Shown: positions 1 through 6,924 of the stretch, in pieces | How the letters are laid out: every line of letters begins with the position of its first letter | Position numbering within the stretch: the first letter of the stretch is position 1 | NCBI GenBank assembly: GCA_020854145.1 | Contig: JADZFZ010001183.1 | Coordinates: forward strand, 1 to 45,307 | Direction of reading: 5' to 3' | Source: Deltaproteobacteria bacterium | GTDB lineage: Bacteria; Myxococcota_A; Polyangia; Polyangiales; JADZFZ01 | Length of the DNA stretch: 45,307 nucleotides | The notes under the pieces: model-generated | Told to the model about the DNA's origin: nothing | What the model saw: the letters and a program-made list of their open reading frames with translations, nothing else | Database searches by the model: none | Made by a program: the position numbers and the translations under genes

Positions 1-2
1 CG

Positions 3-998
3 CACCACCTCGCCGATCGGCGCGGCCCGCGCACCGTCACCACCTACGTTCGCACCGCCACGGCGCTCGCAGAGTTCCTCGGCGTCAGCGACTATTCGGC
101 GCGAATACCGACCCGGGCGGACGTCGAGGCTTTCCTCGGTCGCGCGCGACTCGACGGAAGGCGCCGCTCCGCTGCAGGACGTAATCAGGAGCTTGCCGCG
201 CTGCGCGCCCTCGCCGCGTTCGGACATCGCGACCTCGGGTGGGCAACGCTACCGACCGACGGCATCGCCGTCCGCCGCGAGCCTCCGCGCGATCCTCCGG
301 TGCTCACGACCGGCGACCTTGGGCGCCTCTTCGAGACCGCGGGGCACATCGCCGACCCTCCGCGTCGCGCGCTCGCGCTTGCCATCCTCGCCGTCCTCTC
401 GCAGGCCGCCTTGCGCGTGCACGAGGCCGTCGCACTCGACGTTTCTCAGGTGGACCTCGAAGGGGCGTCCCTGCTCGCCGTGCGGGGCAAGGGCGGTTCG
501 GTGCACGACCTCCCGCTCAACCCGCCGACGGTGGAGCTTCTACGAGCATGGCTCGCGAGACGGCGTTTCCTCGCCCGCGATGGGGAGCCGGCGCTCCTGA
601 TCTCCGTCCGAGGCACACGCCTGTCGATCCGGTCGGTGCAGCACCTCCTCACCCGGCTTGGGCTCGCGATGGATCTTCAGAAGCGTCTCTCGCCGCACGT
701 GCTCCGCCACACGGCCGCGACGCTCGCTCTTTCGCTCGGCACCGACGTGTCTACGGTCGGCGATCTGCTGCGCCACGCCGACCTCAACGTCACGCGCCGC
801 TACCTGCACCTCGTGGACACGCGCAAGCGCGAGGCGGTCAGTCGGATGGGCTCCACGATCCCCGTGAGCGTCCTGACCCACCCAGCACTGATCAGTGGGG
901 GCGTATCGGCTGCCCGGCCAGGTGAACCTGCGCAATTACCCTCAGATTCAGGGACTTTTCCCCTTGACGTCCAACTCCCGTTGGATGCGGCGGCGTGA
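3..998 (+). CDS. Tyrosine recombinase/phage-type integrase, 5'-truncated by window edge
   Basis: The reading frame is open from the first bases of the window to TGA at 996-998, so the true start lies upstream. The visible N-terminal part (around GPRTVTTYVRTATALAEFLG) has the helical SAM-like core-binding layout. The C-terminal part is the catalytic domain: an Arg in AALRVHEA, a Lys in GKGGSVHDL, the HxxR box HVLRH, a His in LLRHAD where the family usually has GH, and the nucleophile Tyr in RRYLHL. All five expected catalytic positions are therefore present. Such enzymes cut and rejoin DNA through a 3'-phosphotyrosine and mobilise phages, islands and integron-type elements. Its position beside HNH debris and ahead of several accessory blocks fits a mobile region. 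No attachment site could be identified. Confidence 0.85.
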   Translation, partial: HHLADRRGPRTVTTYVRTATALAEFLGVSDYSARIPTRADVEAFLGRARLDGRRRSAAGRNQELAALRALAAFGHRDLGWATLPTDGIAVRREPPRDPPVLTTGDLGRLFETAGHIADPPRRALALAILAVLSQAALRVHEAVALDVSQVDLEGASLLAVRGKGGSVHDLPLNPPTVELLRAWLARRRFLARDGEPALLISVRGTRLSIRSVQHLLTRLGLAMDLQKRLSPHVLRHTAATLALSLGTDVSTVGDLLRHADLNVTRRYLHLVDTRKREAVSRMGSTIPVSVLTHPALISGGVSAARPGEPAQLPSDSGTFPLDVQLPLDAAA

Positions 999-1015
999 CC
1001 GCGCAGTTGCTGCCC

Positions 1016-1492
1016 CTACTCGGGCAATCCACCCATCGGTAGAGCAAGGGTGATCTCAAAACGATCGTCGCTCCGACCGCCAGCGAACTTCAAGAACGGG
1101 ATGGCGAAGTCGTCGAAGTCCCGGGCGCGAGCGAGCGCGAAGGGCAGGAAGATGATGTACGTCTTCCGTCCCGGGACGCGGGCCTGCCAGTGATCGAGGA
1201 GGATGTGGCATTCGCCGATCACCTTCTTGATCTTCTGCTCGCTGAGGCCCTTCTTGATGGTGATCAGGTAATCGTGACCTCGATAGTGCGCGTAGAGGTC
1301 CACGCGCGTGCCCGTTCCGGATACTCCCGCCTCGCGCTTCAGCTCCACATCGCGGAGCGTGGCGGAGAGGAACTCCGCCGCCGAGTCGCGGAAATCGGTC
1401 TCGCGGATGCTCCGATCGCCGTGCGGCAGGTGCTTCAGCGCTTCGAGCACCTCGGTGGAACCGTCGCCAAAGAGCGCGTCGAGGAAGCCCAT
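1016..1492 (-). CDS. Hypothetical protein with a PD-(D/E)XK-like core lacking the Glu
   Basis: This 158-aa protein starts at ATG. I do not recognise a named family. The segment TRVDLYAHYRGHDYLITIKK has the beta-hairpin pattern of restriction-endonuclease-like folds: an Asp (D65) followed by a strand ending in x-I-K-K. The usual (D/E)-x-K is here T-I-K (78-80), so the second acidic ligand appears to be missing. A Glu in the preceding helix (E40) is where many such nucleases carry a conserved Glu. The gene is convergent with the integrase, 17 bp away. It could be an inactive nuclease-like binding protein or part of an island's accessory content. Fold assignment is by motif only. Confidence 0.6.
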   Translation of the reverse strand: MGFLDALFGDGSTEVLEALKHLPHGDRSIRETDFRDSAAEFLSATLRDVELKREAGVSGTGTRVDLYAHYRGHDYLITIKKGLSEQKIKKVIGECHILLDHWQARVPGRKTYIIFLPFALARARDFDDFAIPFLKFAGGRSDDRFEITLALPMGGLPE

Positions 1493-1607
1493 TGACGCCA
1501 GAACGTAGCTGGCTCCGCGACCAGGGAGAAGCTGCCCGAGGTTCCGGGCGCGTCTGGCGCCGCAGATGTTGAGCCGGGCGTCGCTGGTGGCCTCGGCGAC
1601 GGCGGCG

Positions 1608-2240
1608 CTACGACTCCCCGAGCGCTCTCCAGAGGATCTGGTTCACGAGGTTCTCCAAGGTGCGTGCGCCGGTCGTCTTGAGGAGCTTGCCGACGTGGTA
1701 GGCGTACCCGTCGCTGCCGATGTGCATCGCGAGCTCGATGTCCTCGGGGCTGCGCCCGCCCACGGCGAGACGCAGGAGCTCCGCACAACGCTGCGACTCC
1801 AGCTCGTGCTGCCGGAGCGTGGTCTCCACCGCGGCGGCGATCCGTGAGTCACTCGAGTGCTCGCCGATGAGCGCTCGCGTGACGACCAGCACCAGCTCGG
1901 ACGGCGCGACCGGTTTGCACAGGTAGGTCGCGTTGAGCGCCGCGGCACGATTGATCAGCTCGCGGTCGGTGAGACCGGTGAGCATGATCGCCGGCACGGC
2001 CGGCATCATGACGCGCGCCGATTCCAGGATCTCGAAGCCGGACGGCTGATCTGGACCCAGCACGACGTCGAGCACGAGGCACGTCCAGTCGGCGCGTGTG
2101 CGCAGTCGCTTGAGCGCCTCCGCGAACGATCCAGCCGTCTCGACCGGCCGTCGGAGCGTCTTGCGAAGTAGCCGACCGACCGACACCGTCACCATGCGGT
2201 CGTCGTCGACGAGGAGAATTGGCCGACCGTCGTATCCCAA
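1608..2240 (-). CDS. Response regulator with intact receiver and a family-specific C-terminal helical domain (RR1)
   Basis: This 210-aa regulator has a receiver domain at residues 5-122 with the acidic pocket D12-D13-D14, phosphoacceptor D58 (VLDVVLG), T88 and K109 (CKP), so phosphorylation should work. The C-terminal region (about 140-205) carries GSDGYAYHVGKLLKTTGA, shared with the gene at 20995-21768, and is probably the output or DNA-binding domain. I choose the TTG start at 2238-2240. It gives a protein beginning MGYDG exactly like the paralogue, which has ATG there, and a G5 run lies 4 nt before it as in the genes starting at 21768 and 23019. A longer TTG start at 2288 is possible but would run into the repeated element at 2287-2312. 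No partner kinase is adjacent. Confidence 0.8.
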   Translation of the reverse strand: MGYDGRPILLVDDDRMVTVSVGRLLRKTLRRPVETAGSFAEALKRLRTRADWTCLVLDVVLGPDQPSGFEILESARVMMPAVPAIMLTGLTDRELINRAAALNATYLCKPVAPSELVLVVTRALIGEHSSDSRIAAAVETTLRQHELESQRCAELLRLAVGGRSPEDIELAMHIGSDGYAYHVGKLLKTTGARTLENLVNQILWRALGES

Positions 2241-2249
2241 CGCACCCCC
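2241..2249 (-). promoter_or_regulatory. G-run upstream of TTG start of RR1
   Basis: Read on the minus strand, GGGGG lies exactly 4 nt before the TTG start. The same G5-G6 run at the same 4-nt distance precedes the ATG starts at 21768 and 23019. This decides the start of RR1. Whether the run is a variant Shine-Dalgarno or only marks the start is inference. Confidence 0.45.
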
Positions 2250-2286
2250 AGCGGCGCCAGGATCGACGCTGCGTTCGCGAGGGGGC

Positions 2287-2312
2287 AACTACAGCCGGGT
2301 CTAGGCGGTGCG
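2287..2312 (+). repeat. Repeated intergenic element, copy 1 (ACTAC-N9-TAG-N3-GTGCG)
   Basis: AACTACAGCC at 2287-2296, TAG at 2302-2304 and GTGCG at 2308-2312 match the element found at 8801, 17606, 19942 and 29585 with identical spacing and one mismatch in the tail. Read on the minus strand it abuts TTGCCC and lies 48 bp before the start of RR1. It may be an activator site next to a -35 hexamer. Confidence 0.6.
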
Positions 2313-2364
2313 TAACCGCACGGGACCACGCGGTGAAGCTGCGCTGGCGAAGCGACAGCACGCG

Positions 2365-2586
2365 CTACGACGATCGCTCCTTCGCCACGCGGGCGCGGAA
2401 GCCGTCGAGGACACGCCGGACGAAGTCGTCGGGTACGGGCCGCCGTCGCTCGGCCGCGACGAGATCCTGGAGCTCGAGGTCGAGCACTCGCCCTCGGGCA
2501 CGTCGCCGCGTCGTGCGTCGCTTCTTCGTCGGGAGGCTCATCGTCGGCGGTCGATCCGAATCATCGCTCAGCCCCAGGCTCGCCAT
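2365..2586 (-). CDS. Small basic hypothetical protein coupled to the HNH remnant
   Basis: A 73-aa frame begins MASLGLSDDSDRPP. Its ATG (2584-2586) overlaps the TGA (2586-2588) of the HNH remnant as TGATG, the usual sign of translational coupling. The middle is very basic (around KKRRTTRRRARGR), and an acidic-amphipathic C-terminus follows. No family is recognised. The overlap implies the HNH gene was once read in the frame ending at 2586, and that this was the second gene of the pair. It may no longer be expressed, because the upstream gene is broken. Confidence 0.4.
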   Translation of the reverse strand: MASLGLSDDSDRPPTMSLPTKKRRTTRRRARGRVLDLELQDLVAAERRRPVPDDFVRRVLDGFRARVAKERSS

Positions 2587-2850
2587 CACTTCGCGGTGAC
2601 GAGACACTCCCAGGAGGGCCACGAATCGCCCTTGTGCCGATTGTTCTGCCATTGCAGCGGCTGGAGGTTCTCGAGCTCGTCTCCACCACCCTGGGCAACC
2701 CTCGATCCAAGCGCCGCACGCATCCTTCCTGGTCTTGGCGGGATCGTACCCAGGTACCACCGGAGCCTTCTGCCAGACAGCGAGCACCGTCTGCGTGGCG
2801 AACGTCGCGCCTGATTTGCTGGTCCCGCGATTCCGGCGAGGGGTAGCCAT
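2586..2850 (-). pseudogene. HNH endonuclease remnant with internal deletion and frameshift
   Basis: From ATG at 2850 the frame reads MATPRRNRG, then a conserved stretch including VWQKAPVVPGYDP and RKDACGAWIE. This is the N-terminal half of a small HNH family in which GAW is normally followed by a tract ending in YGWEIDHI-P-V. Here the sequence jumps into another frame (about 2695-2700) that reads VAQGGGDELENLQPLQW then QNNRHKGD, the C-terminal half of the same family, ending at TGA 2586-2588. The missing part, roughly 20 residues, contains the catalytic Asp-His. The product cannot be an active nuclease. The two halves are recognised from family memory, and the exact deletion size is inferred. 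Confidence 0.75.
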
Positions 2851-3098
2851 CGTACGCTGCCACCGAGCGAGCGACGTGCCACTCGCGGCCGGACGCCGGA
2901 CAAGCCACGAGCAGCGGCCGACCTGGACGAAGTCGGCCGCACCGCGGCCGAGACGCACCGATCGACGCGGTGGATCGAGATCTCATCGGAGCCACGGCAT
3001 CCGTCTTGGTCGAGCGTCGAGACGACACCGATTCTGGATGACCTTGCGCTGGAAGATTCTCCGCGTGTATACGGCCCTTTCCCCTTCCGGAGCACAAG

Positions 3099-3557
3099 AT
3101 GGACCCCGAGCTCGAAGCACTCGTTCGCGAATTCACAGGCCGCCTCCAGGACCATTTCCGCAAGCAGATGATGGCGATCGTCCGGGAGTTCGTCGGGGTT
3201 GTCGGAAGCGCGGCTCCAAGCACGTCGACGCCGTCCGCAAGGAAAGCGCCAACGAAGGCTGCGCCGGCAGCGCGCGCCGGCGTCCGTCGTTCCGATGCCG
3301 AGATCGCGAAGGCGGTCAACAGGGTCAGGGACTACGTGGCCGCGCATCCCGGCTCGCGGATGGAGCACATCGGTGCCGGTCTTCGCCTGCCGACGAAGGA
3401 TCTGACAGGGCCCGTCGCAAAGCTCCTCGCAGCGGGCACGATTCGTCGCGAAGGCGAGAAGCGCGCGACGAAGTACTTCCCCGGCGGCAGCGCCGTGCCT
3501 GCGGCGACGAAGGCTCGTTCGAAGACGGCCAAAGCCAAGACCGAAGCCGGCGCGTAG
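3099..3557 (+). CDS. Predicted DNA-binding winged-helix protein with Lys/Ala-rich tails
   Basis: This 152-aa protein starts at ATG behind TCCGGAG. The N-terminal 35 residues are an acidic amphipathic helix (MDPELEALVREF...), probably for dimerisation. An Ala/Pro/Lys/Ser linker follows. Residues about 68-130 form a compact winged-helix-like domain (VRDYVAAHPGSRMEHIGAGL, then PTKDLTGPVAKLL). It ends with a small wing (EKRATKYFPGG) and a Lys/Ala-rich tail typical of nucleoid-type proteins. Such proteins are common as multicopy hypothetical DNA-binding proteins in myxobacteria. It may act as an architectural or repressor protein. No operon partner is visible. Confidence 0.7.
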   Translation: MDPELEALVREFTGRLQDHFRKQMMAIVREFVGVVGSAAPSTSTPSARKAPTKAAPAARAGVRRSDAEIAKAVNRVRDYVAAHPGSRMEHIGAGLRLPTKDLTGPVAKLLAAGTIRREGEKRATKYFPGGSAVPAATKARSKTAKAKTEAGA

Positions 3558-3663
3558 CGAGCCGAAGACTCGGGCGCCACGCCCGAGGTCGCCGTCGTCT
3601 CGAGGCGGTGGCCTCGGCCGCGTCGGCACCCGCCCGCGCGTAGTCGTCGCGCGCTATTGAACA

Positions 3664-3678
3664 TGACAATCATTTGCA
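3664..3678 (+). promoter_or_regulatory. Fur-like box
   Basis: TGACAATCATTTGCA matches the 7-1-7 Fur consensus TGATAATNATTATCA at 11 of 14 fixed positions. It lies 14 bp before the ATG at 3692 and sits between TTGAAC (3657-3662) and TAGCGT (3680-3685), a possible -35/-10 pair with 17-bp spacing. Bound Fur would occlude the promoter. The AT-rich patch stands out in GC-rich surroundings. Confidence 0.55.
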
Positions 3679-3691
3679 GTAGCGTCGGGAC

Positions 3692-3904
3692 ATGTCGGAA
3701 CGTTGTCGGCATCACACCCTCGCTCGCGGCCCGCTCGCCCACGTTCAGCAATGTGCGAGCTGCGGCTGCGTCTCGGTCCACCTCGGCGCCACCACCGTCC
3801 GTATGGATGCCGGCGCCCTCCAGTCCATCGCCCGCGTCCTCGCCGACGCCTCCACGCGCTTGACGACCACGCAGTGGTCCCATGCACCGCCGGGCGACGC
3901 ATGA
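3692..3904 (+). CDS. Small Cys/His-rich protein, probably metal-regulated
   Basis: This 70-aa protein has its likely metal ligands clustered at the N-terminus: C5, H7, H8, H17, C21, C24, C26 and H30, with a C-x2-C-x-C core. A short beta segment follows (VSVHLGATTVRM), then a helix (DAGALQSIARVLADA). I recognise the layout from small uncharacterised myxobacterial proteins, but no function is known to me. It is preceded by a Fur-like box, and its stop overlaps the start of the next membrane protein (ATGA), so the pair is probably one iron-responsive unit. It may bind iron or zinc, or sense its loading. Confidence 0.65.
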   Translation: MSERCRHHTLARGPLAHVQQCASCGCVSVHLGATTVRMDAGALQSIARVLADASTRLTTTQWSHAPPGDA

Positions 3905-4167
3905 GCACGCGAACGATCTTCGTCGCGGGCGTCGTCGGCATCGCCGGCTTCGCGGCGGCGGTCATCGGAGTGATCGCCGGGGTCCTCGCGGTCGAGGCAG
4001 CACTTGTGACGATCGCGACGTCACTCGCCGTGTACGTCGGGGCGCTGATCACGGGCGCGCTTGCCGCGCGCGGCTCCAGCGGGATCCCGTGCCGGGAGGC
4101 CGTCGCGAGGCGTCCAGCTCGGTTGCCGCCGCCGGAACGATGGGAGCGCCGCGCCATCCTTCATTGA
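3901..4167 (+). CDS. Small membrane protein, two TM segments
   Basis: An 88-aa protein starts at the ATG that overlaps the previous stop by ATGA, indicating translational coupling. Two hydrophobic stretches (about 4-31 and 33-57, Ala/Val/Ile/Gly-rich) are followed by a basic, Pro/Arg-rich cytoplasmic tail. No family is recognised. Its pairing with the Cys/His-rich protein behind the Fur-like box suggests a role at the membrane under iron control, such as metal transport assistance or sensing. That is inference. Confidence 0.6.
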   Translation: MSTRTIFVAGVVGIAGFAAAVIGVIAGVLAVEAALVTIATSLAVYVGALITGALAARGSSGIPCREAVARRPARLPPPERWERRAILH

Positions 4168-4182
4168 CCGCGGCGATCTCGC

Positions 4183-4211
4183 TTGACGCTGTAGTGCGCG
4201 TTCCGCAATAT
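4183..4211 (+). promoter_or_regulatory. Sigma-70-type promoter of the TPR operon
   Basis: TTGACG at 4183-4188 and CAATAT at 4206-4211 are separated by 17 bp. The predicted transcription start is near 4218, only about 5 nt before the GTG start at 4223, so the message would be almost leaderless. Confidence 0.6.
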
Positions 4212-4221
4212 CGCGCACTAC
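4191..4221 (+). promoter_or_regulatory. Perfect 10-bp inverted repeat, probable operator
   Basis: GTAGTGCGCG (4191-4200) and CGCGCACTAC (4212-4221) are perfect inverted arms around an 11-bp spacer that holds the -10 box. The repeat covers the region from just after -35 to the transcription start. A bound repressor would therefore block the promoter. The regulator is unknown. Confidence 0.65.
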
Positions 4222-4222
4222 G

Positions 4223-5608
4223 GTGCCGTTCGTTCGACGCAAGCGGAGCCAGGTCGTGCTCGCCCACAGCCACCGCACCCCCGAGAGCGGGGCGGTGCGA
4301 CAGCTCGTCCTCCACGCGTTCTCTTCGCCCGACGAGCTTGCCGGCACCCTTGCCGATGGGGCGTGGAAACGCTTCGGCGAGACGCTCGCATGGCGGAACC
4401 CGGATCTCTCGTGGGACTGGCCGCGGCTGCGTTCGGACCTCGAGACGGCCCTTGGGGCGTGGCAACAGATGCCGTCGGGCGAGACCTATCGGCGGGCGCG
4501 TGTCGTCGGGCGGCTCGCCCTCGAGCTCGTCGAGGCGCTGCGTCCGCTCTCACCCGCCCGCCCCGCCGACAAGCTGATCCTCGAGACCGCGCGAGACGCG
4601 CTCGACCTCGCGGCGCAGTCGATTGCGCGCGTTCTCGGTCCAGCGCGACCAAACCCGGAGCCAGCCGACCCGAGAAAGGAACCCGTGTCCATGGAAACCC
4701 AGCAATCCGGAACGCCCCTGATGCGCATGGCGGACGAGGTCTTCGAGCGCGGGTTGGAGCACTGGTGGAGAGACGAGCGACCCGCCGCGTGTCGCCTCTT
4801 TCGGCGAGCGCTCCAGATCGATCCCTTGCACGCCGACGCGCACAACCACCTCGGCATCCAAGCGCTCGATCGAGGCCGGCTCGCCGACGCCGAACAGCAC
4901 TTCCGCAACGCCATCGAAGGCGGCGAGCGGGGGCTCGAACGCGAGGGAAACAAGGTCCCGTGGGGCTACATCCAGAACCGGCCCCACATGCGCGGCATGT
5001 ACAACCTGGCCCTGGTGCTCCGGCGACGCGGGGACTTCGCCGGCTCCCTGAAGCTGCACGAGAAGCTCATCCGGATGAACCCGAACGACAACCAGGGCGC
5101 GCGCTTCCTGGTCGGCGAGGAGTACCACCGCATTGGCGACGCGCGCAGAGCGATCGCGGCGTACCGCAAGGGGCTCGACGACCCAGGCTGCGCGTTCGGT
5201 CTCGCGCTCGTCTTGCTCGACTCGAGGGCGAGCGCGTCCGAGGTCGGCGCCGCGCTCCTTCAGGGCTTCGCGAGCAACCGGTATCTGGCGCCCATGCTCC
5301 TCGGCGAGCGGTGGGAGCTGCTCGAGGCGTTTCACGGCTCGAACGTGGCCGAGCCCGAGTGGGCGGCCGATCTCGTGAACGAGGTGCGCGACCTCTGGGC
5401 GCGGGTCCCGCGTTCGGCCGAGACGCTGCGCTTCTGGTGGCGGGCCGGTCCAGTCCAGTCCTGGCGCCGGGAGATGGACGAGCTGATGGTCGCGCTCAAG
5501 GAAGCTCCTGTGGGCGCGGAACGCAGCCGCATCGTGGAACGCTTGTACTCGTTGCGCGACACGGACGTCATCGCTCGGGTCGTCGCCACGGCTCTCGCTG
5601 CCTCCTGA
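4223..5608 (+). CDS. TPR protein, apparent fusion of an N-terminal helical module to a TPR module
   Basis: The 461-aa product starts at GTG. Residues 1-150 are an all-helical module of unknown kind. Residues about 155-400 hold tetratricopeptide repeats (for example ACRLFRRALQIDPLHADAH, and NLALVLRRRGDFAGSLKLHE followed by MNPND), a scaffold for protein contacts. An internal AAAGGA (4675-4680) precedes an in-frame GTG (4685) and ATG (4691) at the junction of the two modules, so a shorter TPR-only product may also be made. It heads a tight four-gene operon and is driven by the promoter at 4183-4211. The biological role is unknown. Confidence 0.75.
   Translation: MPFVRRKRSQVVLAHSHRTPESGAVRQLVLHAFSSPDELAGTLADGAWKRFGETLAWRNPDLSWDWPRLRSDLETALGAWQQMPSGETYRRARVVGRLALELVEALRPLSPARPADKLILETARDALDLAAQSIARVLGPARPNPEPADPRKEPVSMETQQSGTPLMRMADEVFERGLEHWWRDERPAACRLFRRALQIDPLHADAHNHLGIQALDRGRLADAEQHFRNAIEGGERGLEREGNKVPWGYIQNRPHMRGMYNLALVLRRRGDFAGSLKLHEKLIRMNPNDNQGARFLVGEEYHRIGDARRAIAAYRKGLDDPGCAFGLALVLLDSRASASEVGAALLQGFASNRYLAPMLLGERWELLEAFHGSNVAEPEWAADLVNEVRDLWARVPRSAETLRFWWRAGPVQSWRREMDELMVALKEAPVGAERSRIVERLYSLRDTDVIARVVATALAAS
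4675..4693 (+). promoter_or_regulatory. Internal ribosome binding site with in-frame GTG/ATG
   Basis: AAAGGA at 4675-4680 lies 4 nt before an in-frame GTG (4685-4687) and 10 nt before an in-frame ATG (4691-4693). It sits at the junction between the N-terminal module and the TPR module of the 4223-5608 gene. This suggests either an internal start or the remnant of two formerly separate genes. Confidence 0.4.
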
Positions 5609-5622
5609 AAGGTCGAGTCACC

Positions 5623-6114
5623 ATGCGCAAGAGACGTCCGCACGTGGCATCGCTCGATGAGGTTCGCATCAGCCGTGAAGGCGACCAAGCGATCATCGAG
5701 TACGCCGATCCAGACATCTATGTCACGCGCTGGGGGCTCGGGCCCGAGATCCACCAGATGTCGGACGAAGAGATCCTGGAGCGCTGGAACGACTCGCTCG
5801 TTGCGCGAGAGGCTGCCGCCGCCGACTACGAGCACGTGGCAGTCGAGGTTCCCGTCGGCCAACCGCAGATCGAGTATTTCGAGCCCGGCGATCAATGGAC
5901 GCCGCGCGGCGACGTGTTGCGGTGCGTGATCGGCGGGAGCGCGATCGACGACGAGGGGCCGGAGATCCACATCGACGAGCACGATCTCACGTGGGTGCAG
6001 TTCGGGCGCCTGCTCGCCACCCATGGCGGGTGGGGCATGCGGATCGTCTTCGTGCCCGACGACGAGCTGACCGACGAGCCCACGATCGAAGTCAGAGAGC
6101 CCAAGAAGCGGTAG
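5623..6114 (+). CDS. Hypothetical acidic protein, second gene of TPR operon
   Basis: This 163-aa protein starts at ATG 14 nt after the TPR gene. It is strongly acidic and predicted alpha/beta. It opens with a short strand-rich section (IIEYADPDIYVTRWGLG), then a helix (SDEEILERWNDSLVAREAAA). The C-terminal part has CVIGGSAIDDEGPEIHIDEH followed by a hydrophobic strand (MRIVFVPDDEL). I recognise the pattern as a conserved hypothetical but cannot name a family or catalytic residues. Close spacing on both sides argues for co-translation with the TPR protein and the next gene. Confidence 0.7.
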   Translation: MRKRRPHVASLDEVRISREGDQAIIEYADPDIYVTRWGLGPEIHQMSDEEILERWNDSLVAREAAAADYEHVAVEVPVGQPQIEYFEPGDQWTPRGDVLRCVIGGSAIDDEGPEIHIDEHDLTWVQFGRLLATHGGWGMRIVFVPDDELTDEPTIEVREPKKR

Positions 6115-6122
6115 GCCGACTC

Positions 6123-6845
6123 ATGATCGCCAAGACTCCGACAAAGCAGAGCCCGTCGCGGAGGATCGCCGTCGACCAGGACAAGGTGCGGGCGGCGACC
6201 CAGGGCTTGAGCCACCGCGCGCTGCGCGATCTCGTCGAGCGCGCGATCGACCTGCTGCCGCAGGCCAAGCTCGGAAGCTTCATCCGCGGCTACGCGTCTC
6301 CCGCCGACCTCCGACCGGACTCGGCGCGCAGCGGACAGCTCGTCGCCAACGTTCGCCGGTTCCACGCCGCCGCCCTTCGCGGCGACTTCTACGAGAGCTT
6401 CAATGTCAACTCGAAGAACTGGCAGGAGAAGTCCCCCGGGACCCGTACCTTCATCGCGGAATGCAATCGACTGCTCGACCGATGCGCCAAGGCAGCGGAG
6501 AAAGGGCAGCACGCCGAAGCCGGCGAGTCGTTCGAGCTGGTCTTCGACCTCGTTCGTCGGATCGACGGCGAGGGCGGTGACGAGATCGTCTTCTTCGCCG
6601 ACGAGCATGGGAGCTGGCAGCTCGGCATCCCGTGGGAACGCGTGCTGCCCGCCTGGTTTGGGTGCCTGGCAACGACGGCGTCGCCGGACGAGTACGCGCA
6701 GAGCGTGCGGGCGGCCATCCACGACTTCGCCGAGTACCACAGTCGCACGCTCATCACGGCGGCCCGGAAGGTCGCGAGCCCGGCGCAGCGGTCGGCGCTG
6801 CGAAACCGAGGCTCTGCGTCGGCTACCAAGACGAGGCAAGCGTGA
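6123..6845 (+). CDS. Hypothetical helical protein, third gene of TPR operon
   Basis: This 240-aa, largely helical protein starts at ATG 8 nt after the preceding stop. Its N-terminus is basic (MIAKTPTKQSPSRR). The middle includes AALRGDFYESFNVNSKNW and SPGTRTFIAECNRLLDRC. The C-terminal half has a repeat-like helical layout (AEAGESFELVFDLVRRIDGE) that resembles the conserved hypotheticals often found beside SWIM zinc-finger proteins. No SWIM motif is present here. It is probably a protein-interaction partner within the four-gene operon. Function unknown. Confidence 0.7.
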   Translation: MIAKTPTKQSPSRRIAVDQDKVRAATQGLSHRALRDLVERAIDLLPQAKLGSFIRGYASPADLRPDSARSGQLVANVRRFHAAALRGDFYESFNVNSKNWQEKSPGTRTFIAECNRLLDRCAKAAEKGQHAEAGESFELVFDLVRRIDGEGGDEIVFFADEHGSWQLGIPWERVLPAWFGCLATTASPDEYAQSVRAAIHDFAEYHSRTLITAARKVASPAQRSALRNRGSASATKTRQA

Positions 6846-6924
6846 GCGACCGTAGCTCGCCGTCAGAACCTGGCGCGCTGAGTTGCGTGACCGTGCCGCG
6901 GCGCTTGCCGAGCTCGAGCCGCCA

